Source: Arthrobacter sp. B2a2-09
GTDB taxonomy: Bacteria > Actinomycetota > Actinomycetes > Actinomycetales > Micrococcaceae
Assembly: GCF_027587375.1 (NCBI RefSeq)
Contig: NZ_JAMXIC010000008.1
Coordinates: forward strand, 1 to 64,000
Direction of reading: 5' to 3'
DNA: 64,000 nt
Shown here: one piece after another, positions 40,560-49,691 of the stretch
Position numbering within the stretch: the first letter of the stretch is position 1
Layout of the letters: every line of letters begins with the position of its first letter
The notes under the pieces: generated by a model
Told to the model about the DNA's origin: nothing
The model's database searches: none
Seen by the model: the letters and a program-made list of their open reading frames with translations, nothing else
Program-made: the position numbers and the translations under genes

Positions 40560-40985
40560 CTTCACCCCTTTGCTTCGTGTGCGGCGCCGCATCCGGACGA
40601 CGCCGATGCCGATGAACCTATCGCAGCGTCAAATAGCTAAGAATCCCCTTTATCGGTATCTGAGATTCAAAAGGACATCGGGGCCGGTTCTGCTGGCCGG
40701 GCCACAAACCCGGCGGTGCCAAGCCCGGGTCAGGCAAACCGCGGATGCCAGTGAGTGACCGCCCCACCCATCCGCCGGGACCCCGCGGTCAAAATGTGAC
40801 CGGATGGCGGCTTGCGCCACACAAGCCGGGTGGCGGAACATCAGTAAAGCCGGGGTGCTTTCTCAATTTTTGAGAACACCTCATCTCGGCTAACGGTGTG
40901 ACTCTTATCTTTGAATGTAGCTGGCATCACATTCGTCAAGCACAGTTCGGGACCTTCGTCCCTCCCCATTAGCACAGGAGATGCT
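40560..40985. other. Intergenic control region of the amine cassette
   Basis: About 425 bp without a gene. GC-rich, self-complementary sequence occupies 40680-40850. A 17-bp inverted repeat TTCTCAA-TTT-TTGAGAA lies at 40860-40876, about 110 bp before the permease start, and is a candidate operator. CAGGAGA at 40974 is the permease Shine-Dalgarno sequence. Confidence 0.5.
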
Positions 40986-42617
40986 ATGTCTTCAGACAGC
41001 ACACCGGCACCCGCGACGGGTGGCGATGGCCACGGCAACACGCCTGGCCGCCAGGTGCACAGGCTCAAGGCCAACTCGATCGGCCTGATCGGTGTTCTCT
41101 TCCTCTCGGTGGCAACGGCCGCCCCCATTACCGCCATGGTTGGAAACGTTCCGATCGCTATCGGATTCGGCAACGGCGCCGGAGCCCCGGCCGGCTACCT
41201 CGTAGCCACCATCGTTCTCGGCCTTTTTGCCATCGGCTACGCGTCCATGGCCAAGCACATCACGTCCACGGGCGCGTTTTACGGGTTCGTCTCCCAAGGC
41301 CTGGGCCGGATTCCCGGTCTGGTCGGCGGACTGCTCACGTCCCTTGCGTACATTGTTTTCGAGGCTGCCCTGGTCGGCATCTTCGGATATTTCGGCCAGT
41401 CACTGGTATTGGACCTGTTCCACGTCGATGTGAGCTGGGTGTTCTTTTCCGTCGGCATGCTGGTGGTCAACGCGATCCTGACCTATTACGACCTCAGCCT
41501 GGCGGCCAAGATTCTGGGCGTGTTCCTCGTCGCCGAGGTCTTCATGCTGGCCCTGCTCGCCGTGACCGTCGTGCTTCATGGAGGAGGGCCGGAAGGCTGG
41601 TCCTGGGAATCACTGAATCCGCTAAGCGCGTTCAAGAGCGTGGCCGGGTCCTTCACCAACCCGATGACCGGCACTACCGTTGCGGCTGCCGGAACGGCAG
41701 GCATCGGACTGTTCTTCGCGTTCTGGTCCTGGGTCGGGTTTGAATCGACCGCAATGTACGGCGAGGAGTCCAAGAACCCGAAAAAGATCATCCCCATCGC
41801 CATCATGACCTCCGTCCTGGGCATCGGCATCTTCTATGTTCTCGTTTCCTGGCTCGCCATCGTCGGGACCGGTCCCACTAACGCCATCGCCCTGGCCCAG
41901 GACAGTGCAACGGCGCCCTGGGTGTTCTTCGGACCGGTCGAGCACAACATCGGCCACTGGGCTGTGACCATGTTCCAGATCCTGTTGCTCTCCGGATCCT
42001 TCGCCTGCGGCATGGCCTTCCATAACTGTGCCGCCCGCTACATCTACGCCATCGGCCGCGAAGGACACCTCCCAGGGTTGGCGGAAACCATCGGACGCAC
42101 CCACCCGCGCCACGGCTCACCACACATTGCCGGTTTCCTCCAGAGCGGCCTCGCCACCGCGATCGTCCTGTTCTTCTTCTTTACCGGCCGCGACCCCTAC
42201 ACGGGCCTATACACCCTGATGGCGATTCTGGGCACCGGCGCCATTCTCATCGTCCAAGCGATGGCAGCCTTTGCCGTCATCGGCTACTTCCACGGACGCA
42301 AGGAACACCCAGAGACCGCCCACTGGTTCAAAACCTTCGTGGCACCTGGCCTTGGCGGAGCGGGAATGGTGTACGTGTGCTACTTGCTGATGGAGAACGC
42401 CGCCTTCGCCGCCGGTACCGCGGTAGGGGATCCCGTCTTTATTGCCATCCCCTACGTCATCGGCGCGTTTGTCCTCGCGGGACTGGTTCTGGGGTTCTGG
42501 TTGCGCGCCAAGAGGCCCGCAATCTATGCCCAGGTCGGCCGCGTCACGCTCGAGGAGACCGATGAGGATTTGCCACACGTGTACTCCGAACACCCCCTAC
42601 TACTGGAAAAGAGCTAA
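40986..42617 (+). CDS. APC-family amino acid/amine permease
   Basis: 543 residues with about twelve membrane helices. The N-terminal APC block is NSIGLIGVLFLSVATAAPIT, then GFGNGAGAPAGYLVATIVLG; helix 6 carries FFAFWSWVGFESTAMYGEES with the family's FxGFE-type pattern. The C-terminus is an acidic cytoplasmic tail. Encoded four bases before a copper amine oxidase, it very likely takes up the amine that the oxidase degrades. ATG 40986 follows CAGGAGA. Confidence 0.92.
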   Translation: MSSDSTPAPATGGDGHGNTPGRQVHRLKANSIGLIGVLFLSVATAAPITAMVGNVPIAIGFGNGAGAPAGYLVATIVLGLFAIGYASMAKHITSTGAFYGFVSQGLGRIPGLVGGLLTSLAYIVFEAALVGIFGYFGQSLVLDLFHVDVSWVFFSVGMLVVNAILTYYDLSLAAKILGVFLVAEVFMLALLAVTVVLHGGGPEGWSWESLNPLSAFKSVAGSFTNPMTGTTVAAAGTAGIGLFFAFWSWVGFESTAMYGEESKNPKKIIPIAIMTSVLGIGIFYVLVSWLAIVGTGPTNAIALAQDSATAPWVFFGPVEHNIGHWAVTMFQILLLSGSFACGMAFHNCAARYIYAIGREGHLPGLAETIGRTHPRHGSPHIAGFLQSGLATAIVLFFFFTGRDPYTGLYTLMAILGTGAILIVQAMAAFAVIGYFHGRKEHPETAHWFKTFVAPGLGGAGMVYVCYLLMENAAFAAGTAVGDPVFIAIPYVIGAFVLAGLVLGFWLRAKRPAIYAQVGRVTLEETDEDLPHVYSEHPLLLEKS

Positions 42618-42620
42618 GAC

Positions 42621-44588
42621 ATGTCCACGCATGTATCCGAAAGCGAAACCCTAACTGCTGTCGACCACCCACTGGGCAACCTCACGGTCCAGGAGATGGA
42701 ATCCCTGCGCACCATCATTGCCGGGGCCGGCCTGCTCAAAGACTCGACGCGGTTCGTCCACGCCGGACTCGAAGAGCCCCACAAAGACGAGGTCCTGGCC
42801 TTCCGGCCCGGTGACGCGGTCCGGCGCTGGGCCCGAGTCATCCTCATCGACCTGGCCGACGGCACTTCCCGGGATGTCGTCGTCGACATCAGCGGATCGG
42901 CCGTCGTCTCGGTCAGCGACATCGCCCCGGAGGCAGGCCAGGTCGCCATCCTGGATGAGGAATTTGAGCTCATCGGTCCGATCATCCAGGCCGATCCCGG
43001 ATTCCAGGAGGCCATCAAACGCCGCGGCATCGATCCCGCGAAGGTCATCTCCATTCCGCTCTCTGCCGGACACTACGGCTTTGAGGACGAAATCAACCAC
43101 CGCATCGCCCGGTCCCTGTTCTTCATGCAGGACCACCCCAAGGACGCCTGCTGGGCCCACCCGGTCGACGGTCTCTGCGCGTACGTGGACATGACCGAAG
43201 GCCGCGTCATCAAACTCGTTGACTTCATGGACCTTCCTGTCCCGGCCGAGGCGGGAAACTACGACGACCCGGACTTCCGCGGCCCCGAGCGCACCAGTCT
43301 GAAGCCGTTGGAGATCACCCAACCCGAGGGCCCCTCCTACCAGGTAGACGGCGAAGTCGTCACCTGGGAAAACTGGAAGTTCCGCATCGGCTTTGACGCC
43401 CGCGAGGGACTGATCCTCCGCCAACTCTCCTTCAAGGACCAGGAGCGGGAACGCCCCATCATCTACCGCGCCTCGATCGCGGAAATGGTCGTGCCCTACG
43501 CCGATCCCAGCCCGGTCAGGTTCTGGCAGAACTACTTCGACACCGGCGAATACATGTTTGCCCGCTACACGAACAGCCTTGAGCTCGGCTGCGACTGCGT
43601 TGGTGAGATCAAGTACTTCGACGGCGTCATCATGGACGAACAGGGCCGCCCCAAGACCATCAAGAACGCCATCTGCATGCACGAGGAAGACTACGGGATC
43701 CTCTGGAAGCACTCGGACTTCGTGACCGGGTCCAACGAGACCCGCCGACAACGCCGTCTGGTCATCTCCTTCTTCACCACCGTGGGCAACTATGACTACG
43801 GCTTCTTCTGGTACCTGTACCTCGACGGCACCATCGAGTGCGAGTCGAAGCTGACCGGCATCCTGTTCACGTCCTCCTACCGGGGCAAGGGCTACCCCTA
43901 CGCCAACGAGGTGGCTCCGGGCCTGGGCGCCCCGTACCACCAGCACCTGTTCTCGGCACGGTTGGACATGATGGTGGACGGCACCAAAAACACGGTCCAG
44001 GAAGTGGAAGTCAAGCGCGTGCCGGTAGGTCCCGGCAACGAACACGGCAACGCCTTCACCAATACCGTCACCACCATCAAGAGCGAATCCGAGGGCGGCC
44101 GCATGGCCGACGCCAGTGTCGGCCGCACCTGGCACATCACTAACCCGGAAAGCCTCAACCGTTTTGGCGAGCCGGTGTCCTACGTGCTGTTCCCCGAGCA
44201 GAACCCGGTATTGCTCGCCGATGAGACGGCATCGGTAACCAAGCGGGCCGGATTCACCACAAAGCAGCTCTGGGTCACACAGTACGATCCGGCGGAACGC
44301 TACTCGGCCGGCGACTTCCCGAACCAGCACAGCGGCGGAGGAGGCATTCCGGAGTTCCAGAAGGCGAACCGGTCCCTGGAAAATGAGGACGTTGTCCTGT
44401 GGCACACCTTCGGCCCGACGCATTTCCCCCGGCCGGAAGACTGGCCGGTCATGCCGGTGGACTACGCGAAGTTCACGCTGAAGCCCCACGGATTCTTCGA
44501 CCGGAACCCCACGCTCGATGTTCCGGCGTCCGCCTCGCATTGCCGGACGGAAGACGCCCCCGAGGGCGACGGACATTCATGCCACTAA
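42621..44588 (+). CDS. Primary-amine oxidase, copper/TPQ-containing
   Basis: 655 residues, similar in length and motifs to the Arthrobacter globiformis phenethylamine and histamine oxidases. The topaquinone precursor is Tyr391 in TVGNYDYGFFW. Copper ligands His440 and His442 lie in PYHQHLFSARLDM, and a third His in TFGPTHFPRPEDW near the end. The catalytic base Asp should be in the YFDTGEYMFARYTNSLELGCD region. The enzyme oxidises a primary amine to aldehyde, ammonia and H2O2 in the cytoplasm (no signal peptide). The permease before it, a Met/His-rich membrane protein overlapping its end, and an IclR regulator make up the cassette. Confidence 0.95.
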   Translation: MSTHVSESETLTAVDHPLGNLTVQEMESLRTIIAGAGLLKDSTRFVHAGLEEPHKDEVLAFRPGDAVRRWARVILIDLADGTSRDVVVDISGSAVVSVSDIAPEAGQVAILDEEFELIGPIIQADPGFQEAIKRRGIDPAKVISIPLSAGHYGFEDEINHRIARSLFFMQDHPKDACWAHPVDGLCAYVDMTEGRVIKLVDFMDLPVPAEAGNYDDPDFRGPERTSLKPLEITQPEGPSYQVDGEVVTWENWKFRIGFDAREGLILRQLSFKDQERERPIIYRASIAEMVVPYADPSPVRFWQNYFDTGEYMFARYTNSLELGCDCVGEIKYFDGVIMDEQGRPKTIKNAICMHEEDYGILWKHSDFVTGSNETRRQRRLVISFFTTVGNYDYGFFWYLYLDGTIECESKLTGILFTSSYRGKGYPYANEVAPGLGAPYHQHLFSARLDMMVDGTKNTVQEVEVKRVPVGPGNEHGNAFTNTVTTIKSESEGGRMADASVGRTWHITNPESLNRFGEPVSYVLFPEQNPVLLADETASVTKRAGFTTKQLWVTQYDPAERYSAGDFPNQHSGGGGIPEFQKANRSLENEDVVLWHTFGPTHFPRPEDWPVMPVDYAKFTLKPHGFFDRNPTLDVPASASHCRTEDAPEGDGHSCH

Positions 44589-45127
44589 TGACAGCCGCTG
44601 CGGCCATACTCACCATCGTGGGTATGGCCGCAGCCGTCGTTCGACCCGGCTGCTCCCGGACGCCGGCCACCACGGCGGTGGTGATCGGTGCAATCATGCT
44701 CGCGGTGCTGCTGCTCCCAGATTTTTCAAACGTCGCGGCCGCCGCCGTGACGTTGGCACTTCTGCCTGCGGTGGCGGGTGCCCTTCTCTGGCAACGGGTG
44801 AAAACCCGGCGCCAGCTGACCGGGTTGCACAAGACGGCGGCCGGCTTGGCGGTGGTCGATACCGGATTCATGGCCCTGGCACTGTTCTTGATGCCCGTCC
44901 ACGGGGCCGGCCAACCGCAGGCCTCCGCCGTACCGATGGCAGGAATGTCCGGCCACATGTCGCATATGGCCGGGGGTGGGTTGATGAGTGTGCTCGTCCT
45001 GTTGGGCTGGATGGTGTGCGCGGCCGTTGTGGCCGTGCCTGCCATCCGCTTGCGTACTCGAGGAATATTTCCCCATGCGGTGTGCTCGGGCTGCATGATC
45101 CTGGCGATGGGCGTCATGGCCATGTGA
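44579..45127 (+). CDS. Met/His-rich membrane protein (DUF5134-like), possible copper handling
   Basis: About 182 residues with five to six hydrophobic segments. An external-type loop reads VPMAGMSGHMSHMAGGG, a Met/His cluster typical of Cu(I)-binding loops, and the C-terminus is PHAVCSGCMILAMGVMAM with a CxxC. The layout resembles DUF5134, but the match is by eye. The ATG overlaps the amine oxidase stop by ten bases, so the two are translated together. The position suggests it supplies or buffers copper for the oxidase; this is inference. Confidence 0.7.
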   Translation: MPLMTAAAAILTIVGMAAAVVRPGCSRTPATTAVVIGAIMLAVLLLPDFSNVAAAAVTLALLPAVAGALLWQRVKTRRQLTGLHKTAAGLAVVDTGFMALALFLMPVHGAGQPQASAVPMAGMSGHMSHMAGGGLMSVLVLLGWMVCAAVVAVPAIRLRTRGIFPHAVCSGCMILAMGVMAM

Positions 45128-45163
45128 CACCGGGCCGGTACCCGGGTCCCCGGCACGCATAAT

Positions 45164-45180
45164 TAGTTTGACGACAACTA
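45164..45180. promoter_or_regulatory. Candidate IclR operator
   Basis: TAGTT-TGACGAC-AACTA, a 17-bp inverted repeat, lies 18 bp upstream of the IclR GTG start. It fits autoregulation. Confidence 0.4.
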
Positions 45181-45197
45181 GTGGAAAGTGGTGCTTT

Positions 45198-45998
45198 GTG
45201 ACACTGCAATCGTTGACCGAGCGTCCGGAGGAACTGGATGAAAAATCATCGCCCCTGGAAAAGACGTTTGCCGTGCTTGAATTCGTGGCAGAGCGAGGAG
45301 GGGCGACGGCGAAAGAGGTCTCGGACAGCCTGGGCTACCCCGTGCCCAGCGTCTATCGATTGGCCAAGGCTTTGGTTCAGGCCGGGTATCTGGTCCATCT
45401 GAAGGACAAGAGCCGTTTCGAGCTTGGCTATAAACCCCACCAGCTGGCGGTGTCGTTGCACCGCCAGATCGGTGTTCCTTCCGCAGTTAAGGGGGCCATC
45501 GTCGATCTGCACCAACGAGTGGCCATGGCCGCCTACTTCGCCGTGTACCGCGGCGCCGACGTCGTGGTCGCCTATATTGTTGATTCCCCCGAGCATCCCC
45601 GGTTGCAGCCGCTCAGTTTTGGTTTCCATGAGGCCGCCCACGCCACAGCCTTCGGCAAGATCATGCTCGCCGGAATGAACGAACCGCAGCGGGACCAGTA
45701 TCTGGCCGTCCACGGGACCAGGCCCCTGCAGGAGGCCACCATCACAGATATGCAAGAGCTGTCCGCGCATCTGGACTCGGTGATGCTCGATGGCATCGCG
45801 TGGGAACACGAGGAATTCGTGCCCGGCAAAACGTGCGCGGCCGTCGGAGTGCGCAACGGCGCGGGAATGGTGGTCGGATCCGTGGCAGTCAGCGCCGACA
45901 CCGACTTCATGAAAGGGCGCGAACGCCAGGTCGAGATTTCCTTGAGGGAAACCGCCAACATGGTCAGCAAATACTTCCGCACCGGTGCCGCCCGCTGA
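45198..45998 (+). CDS. IclR-family transcriptional regulator
   Basis: About 266 residues. The N-terminal winged helix includes TFAVLEFVAERGGATAKEVSD and VPSVYRLAKALVQAGYL; the C-terminal IclR effector domain shows HATAFGKIMLAGM and GIAWEHEEFVPGKTCAAVGV. GTG 45198 lies nine bases after GGAAAG; the TTG at 45168 would place the inverted repeat inside the gene. It closes the amine cassette and is the likely regulator of the permease/oxidase genes. Confidence 0.9.
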   Translation: MTLQSLTERPEELDEKSSPLEKTFAVLEFVAERGGATAKEVSDSLGYPVPSVYRLAKALVQAGYLVHLKDKSRFELGYKPHQLAVSLHRQIGVPSAVKGAIVDLHQRVAMAAYFAVYRGADVVVAYIVDSPEHPRLQPLSFGFHEAAHATAFGKIMLAGMNEPQRDQYLAVHGTRPLQEATITDMQELSAHLDSVMLDGIAWEHEEFVPGKTCAAVGVRNGAGMVVGSVAVSADTDFMKGRERQVEISLRETANMVSKYFRTGAAR

Positions 45999-46030
45999 CC
46001 GCCGGGTCAGGGGGCCTGGAAAGTCCCGGC

Positions 46031-46074
46031 CATGTGAAAAGCCACCGACAAGATTGTCGGTGGCTTTTCACATG
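46031..46074. terminator. Perfect long hairpin terminator after the IclR gene
   Basis: The arm CATGTGAAAAGCCACCGACA+A pairs base for base with its complement across a two-base loop (GA), giving 21 bp. Four A and four T residues inside the stem allow use from either strand. It lies 32 bp after the IclR stop. Confidence 0.9.
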
Positions 46075-46090
46075 CAGGCGTATGCAAAAA

Positions 46091-46128
46091 ACGGCGGGGT
46101 GGCCGGATATGTCCGGCCACCCCGCCGT
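46091..46128 (-). terminator. Intrinsic terminator of the PEBP gene
   Basis: ACGGCGGGGTGGCCGG pairs perfectly with its complement across a six-base loop (16 bp). On the minus strand it is followed by TTTTTT. It stands eight bases after the end of the PEBP gene. Confidence 0.92.
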
Positions 46129-46135
46129 TGTCTTA

Positions 46136-46666
46136 TTACTTGGCTTCCCACCAAGGGGTGATGACCGCGCGGGCCAGGGTGTGGCCAGAGAGGTTGAAGC
46201 CCAGGAACGCGGGGGTTGCATTCTCCGGGAGGTCGAGCTTTTCGACGTCGAGAGCGTGGACGGCGATGAAGTAGTTGTGCTTGCCGCTTCCCGCGGGCGG
46301 GGCGGCACCCAGGTAGCGCTTGAGGCTGGCGTCGTTGTTGAGCTGGAGGGCTTCCTCGGGCAGGGAAGAGGCCTCACCGTCGCCGGCACCGCTACGAAGC
46401 TCCGTCACGGACGCGGGAATGTTGGCCACGGCCCAGTGCCAGAATCCGCTGCCGGTGGGTGCGGTCGGGTCGTACACCGTCACGGCGAAGCTCTTGGTGC
46501 CGGCGGGGAAACCTGACCAGGACAGCTGCGGCGAGATGTCGGATCCTCCTGCGCCGAATATGCCGCTGACCTGCGGTGTGGGCAGAACCTCGCCGTCCTT
46601 GACGTCAGTGCTGGTAACAGAGAATGCGGGTACAGCCGCGATCTGGTCGTACGGGGTTGTTGACAT
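46136..46666 (-). CDS. YbhB/YbcL-family (PEBP, Raf kinase inhibitor-like) protein
   Basis: 176 residues. Family motifs: [40 protein letters not shown] and [18 protein letters not shown], which line the phosphate-binding pocket. No signal peptide. Bacterial PEBP-like proteins have no settled function. TTTAGGAGCTAAAC precedes the ATG. It has its own strong terminator and a zinc dehydrogenase gene 34 bp upstream on the same strand, with which it may be co-transcribed. Confidence 0.93.
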   Translation of the reverse strand: MSTTPYDQIAAVPAFSVTSTDVKDGEVLPTPQVSGIFGAGGSDISPQLSWSGFPAGTKSFAVTVYDPTAPTGSGFWHWAVANIPASVTELRSGAGDGEASSLPEEALQLNNDASLKRYLGAAPPAGSGKHNYFIAVHALDVEKLDLPENATPAFLGFNLSGHTLARAVITPWWEAK

Positions 46667-46700
46667 GTTTAGCTCCTAAACAGGTTGTTGGATTTATTGG

Positions 46701-47729
46701 TCAGGGAACGAGAATGCCGCGTCCGCGGATGCGTCCGTGTTCGAGATCGGCGATCGCGTCCAAGGCAGCGTCCAGCGGGTACTGCGCGGTGTGCAGGGTC
46801 ATGCGTCCCTGGCCGGTGAGGGTCATCAGTTCGACCAGGTCGTTGTAGGTTCCGACAAGGTTTCCGACGATGTTGATTTCGCGGGAAATTATGGCAATGG
46901 TCGGGACGTTGACCGCGCCGCCGTACCCGATGACGTAGTGGGATCCCCGGTTGCGCAGCAGTTTGGGGGCCAGCAGTTCGGCGCCGCTCTCGCCGACGAA
47001 ATCGAAGAGCACGTGGGCCCCTCCGCAGGTGATGTCAAGGACCTGCCTCTGCACGCTGGCGTCGTCAGTTGCCAGCACCGTGTGGTGGGCACCGAGCTTT
47101 GACGCCAGCTCCAAGGCTTCCTCGGACCGGTCAACCACCGTGATTTCCGCCGAGGTGATGGCGGCCAGGCTTTGGACGCCGATGTGGCCGAGCCCGCCGG
47201 CGCCGATGACCACGGCGTGCGTGCCCGGATGCAAAAGTTCAGAGGCCTTGCGAACGGCGTGGTAGGCCGTGAGGCCGGCGTCGGCGAGGGCCGCCACGTG
47301 GCGCGGCTCCAGGCCGGCGTCGAGCTTGACCACGGCGCGGGCATTGGTGAGCAACTGCTCGGCCATGCCGCCGTCGGCACTGACGCCGGGGAACGTTGCG
47401 TTTTCACAATGCGAGTCCTGCCCGACCCGGCATGCCGGGCAGAGGCCGCAGCTGGTGAGCGGGTGCATGATCACGGCGTCACCGGGTGCGACGTTTTGGA
47501 CGGCGCTGCCCACCGCCCTTACCCAGCCCGCGTTTTCGTGGCCCAGGGTGTAGGGAAGGTGGGGGTTCTGGATGCCGGACCACTGGCCCTCGATGATGTG
47601 CAGGTCGGTGCGGCACAGGCCTGCCGCGCCGACGTCGACAATCACATCCCACGGGCCGGTAATCTTCGGCTCGTCTACTTCGTCCAGCGTGGGGTGTTCC
47701 CCGTATGCATGGAGTCTCAGGGCTTTCAC
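46701..47729 (-). CDS. Zinc-dependent alcohol dehydrogenase (MDR family)
   Basis: About 342 residues. Catalytic zinc ligands: Cys in GAAGLCRTDLHI and His-Glu in LGHENAGWV. Structural zinc Cys cluster: SCGLCPACRVGQDSHC. The Rossmann motif is VVIGAGGLGHIGVQSL with VVDRSEE following, an Asp that favours NAD. It oxidises an alcohol or reduces an aldehyde; the substrate is unknown. The GTG start at 47729 has GAGGAGGAGCC in front. Detoxification of aldehydes, including those made by the amine oxidase upstream, is possible. Confidence 0.92.
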   Translation of the reverse strand: MKALRLHAYGEHPTLDEVDEPKITGPWDVIVDVGAAGLCRTDLHIIEGQWSGIQNPHLPYTLGHENAGWVRAVGSAVQNVAPGDAVIMHPLTSCGLCPACRVGQDSHCENATFPGVSADGGMAEQLLTNARAVVKLDAGLEPRHVAALADAGLTAYHAVRKASELLHPGTHAVVIGAGGLGHIGVQSLAAITSAEITVVDRSEEALELASKLGAHHTVLATDDASVQRQVLDITCGGAHVLFDFVGESGAELLAPKLLRNRGSHYVIGYGGAVNVPTIAIISREINIVGNLVGTYNDLVELMTLTGQGRMTLHTAQYPLDAALDAIADLEHGRIRGRGILVP

Positions 47730-48148
47730 GTGGCTCCTCCTCAAAAGGTCGTGCATCAGACGAATCCCCGATGCGACAAACCCCAGAATCGCGGATTCAG
47801 GAACTCCACCGGAATGCTCTCTCTCGAATATTGATAATCAAGAGTTCCCACCCGCGGATGGGGCTTGGATCCCGGGAGCCGTCCCGAATCCGCCCGATAC
47901 TTCCTGCGAGGCAGGTCGGTCATCACCCGTTTCGGGTTTCAACAGAAACCGTCCTTCAGTGGCTTTCGGGCACTGCAGAGGATCCTTCGAGCCCTCCCCG
48001 GTCCGAGAATGCGAAGCCACCAGGCCATCGCCGATCTCGGAATCCGATAGAGCTCTTGGACGAGCGTTCCCGGCCATTGATACGTTCTGCGGGAAAGCAC
48101 AATGACCGCTGGCGGCCTGATGGTCGGGAAAGAGTGTGGAGGGCAGGA

Positions 48149-48247
48149 ATGCGTCGGTTTGACAACAAAGTCGCACTGGTCACCGGTGGCGCTTCAGCCC
48201 GAGGCGACACCTCCGGCAAGACAAACCGTTCCTTCGCCCTGTATTAG
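48149..48247 (+). pseudogene. Truncated short-chain dehydrogenase
   Basis: With GGGCAGGA in front, the frame reads MRRFDNKVALVTGGASARGD, the first 16 residues matching the start of an SDR (NKVALVTGGAS), then turns into unrelated sequence and stops after 32 codons. The glycine motif is broken (GGASARG) and no catalytic Ser/Tyr/Lys follow. The rest of 47730-48326 shows no gene; a TTGATAATCAA palindrome lies at 47831-47841. Confidence 0.6.
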
Positions 48248-48326
48248 CGTGCATCTAAAGGGGAATGCAGCCGGCCTCTCCGAGGACGCCCGGCATGCGT
48301 GCTCCCTGCCCCAGAAAGGAGGGAGC

Positions 48327-48605
48327 ATGGACCGCTCAAGCTCCTACCCCTATGACGACTGGTCCGCCCTGGTGGGCGGAATCATCGAGATTCGCAAGGA
48401 CAGCAAGTCCATCGCTCAAGGATACGTCGATGCCGTCATGCCCGACTCGTCAATGCTGTGGATCTCGGGGGACTTCATAAGAAGCCGGTCCTCGTATTCC
48501 AAAGCTGACGGCTACGAAGCCTGGATCAGCCCAACCCACTTACAGCTGGTCAACGGCAGGACATCAAGTACACGCACTGAAAGCGTGCCGAAACGGTGGA
48601 GCTGA
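48327..48605 (+). CDS. Hypothetical protein, 92 residues
   Basis: MDRSSSYPYDDWSALVGGII begins a small soluble protein with alternating charged and hydrophobic segments (IRKDSKSIAQGYVDAVMPDS, LWISGD). AGAAAGGAGGGAGC is an excellent ribosome binding site. The composition and codon periodicity support a real gene. The family is not recognised; the beta-rich pattern could be a small SH3-like or barrel domain. It stands alone between an SDR remnant and a convergent gene. Confidence 0.65.
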   Translation: MDRSSSYPYDDWSALVGGIIEIRKDSKSIAQGYVDAVMPDSSMLWISGDFIRSRSSYSKADGYEAWISPTHLQLVNGRTSSTRTESVPKRWS

Positions 48606-48639
48606 CCACGCACTAACGTCGAGTTAGAACCTAGGCGTC

Positions 48640-49545
48640 CTATCGGGTGAGGAGCATTCCAAGTTCCTCGGGCAGCTCCATCGCCAGTCCGCCGTCCACG
48701 ACGTCCGTGATTGGCTGTACGTAGCTTCCGTTCCACCAGTAGATGTGCGGGCTGAGCGGATGTGGCATTCTTTCATGCTGGGCCGCCGTCAACTTGGCCA
48801 TGAACGTGAGGTCCGCAAAGCTGGTGCCTTCGTTCACGACGTGCAGGTTCAGTGCCGTCGCCGCTGGGACGGTCATGAAAATGCCCAAGGGCCGGGCTTT
48901 GAATCCCAGCGCGTCAAGGAGTTCCTCGGGGTAGGCGAGCCAGGTTGCCTGGAAGTTGGACTCGGACATGATGGCGAACACGGAGCCGCCGTCCTCGGAC
49001 GTGGCTTGCTCCGGGGTTCCACAGCCTTCGATGATCAGGTTCTTCCGTGCAGCGTCCCAGGCCTGTTCGTGCCCTATGCGATTGACGTGCTCATCCCTCA
49101 GATAGGTGATGCGTTCTTCTCCGTCGAATGCCATCAGCAGGGGTAGCCGCGCCACCCACTGGGTGTAATTGAAATGCGCCTCTGCGTGTTCCTGGGTGAT
49201 GGTCGCCGGATCAATGATCTTTGCCCGCGTCCGTTCCAGAAGCTGCTCAACCGGCAACTCGTCAATATCGACCCGCTCGCCTTCTGCCACCAGGCGGGCA
49301 AAATACTCGGCGATGGCGTTCTTCCACTCCCGCTCAGGCGCTTCTGCAGTCATTCGGGCAACGGTCTCGAGCCCATAGCCTCGGGTGCTGTCAACAACAA
49401 GGACCCGGTCCGGAAGTACTTCGACGGCAATGCCCAGTTTGACGAACGCGTCCTCACAGAGCTGGCGCATTTTTACGCCCTGTTTCAGCGTCAATTGGGG
49501 AAATTCCCCGTCGCGCTCTTGATCCTTCTTAGTAAAAAACCCCAT
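48640..49545 (-). CDS. Hypothetical protein, 301 residues
   Basis: The sequence starts MGFFTKKDQERDGEFPQLTL and includes MRQLCEDAFVKLGIAVEVLP, then a helical region with RLPLLMAFDGEERITYLR, and ends in MELPEELGMLLTR. No signal peptide or membrane helix. Lack of Cys/His clusters argues against a metal enzyme. I do not recognise the family. It is oriented leftward and is convergent with the 92-residue gene. The start ATG 49545 is preceded by GAGAGTGCC. Confidence 0.7.
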   Translation of the reverse strand: MGFFTKKDQERDGEFPQLTLKQGVKMRQLCEDAFVKLGIAVEVLPDRVLVVDSTRGYGLETVARMTAEAPEREWKNAIAEYFARLVAEGERVDIDELPVEQLLERTRAKIIDPATITQEHAEAHFNYTQWVARLPLLMAFDGEERITYLRDEHVNRIGHEQAWDAARKNLIIEGCGTPEQATSEDGGSVFAIMSESNFQATWLAYPEELLDALGFKARPLGIFMTVPAATALNLHVVNEGTSFADLTFMAKLTAAQHERMPHPLSPHIYWWNGSYVQPITDVVDGGLAMELPEELGMLLTR

Positions 49546-49691
49546 TTTGGCACTCTCCCCACATCATTCAATAGCTTGGCGGCGCCCCCCTTGCGTCGCC
49601 GGTAATTGGAGGACGCAAGAATTACCCTAAACGATTTCCACTCACGGGTACGTAGGAACGGGGCTGCTCTAAGCATCAGTAGTCTGGAGGG

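Noticed and set aside
40680..40850. Possible riboswitch in the GC-rich gap before the amine permease
   Set aside because: Several stems can be drawn, but no conserved core of a known class is visible.
42651..44576. 641-codon antisense frame across the amine oxidase
   Set aside because: Long antisense frames are common in GC-rich genes; the sense frame has TPQ and copper motifs.
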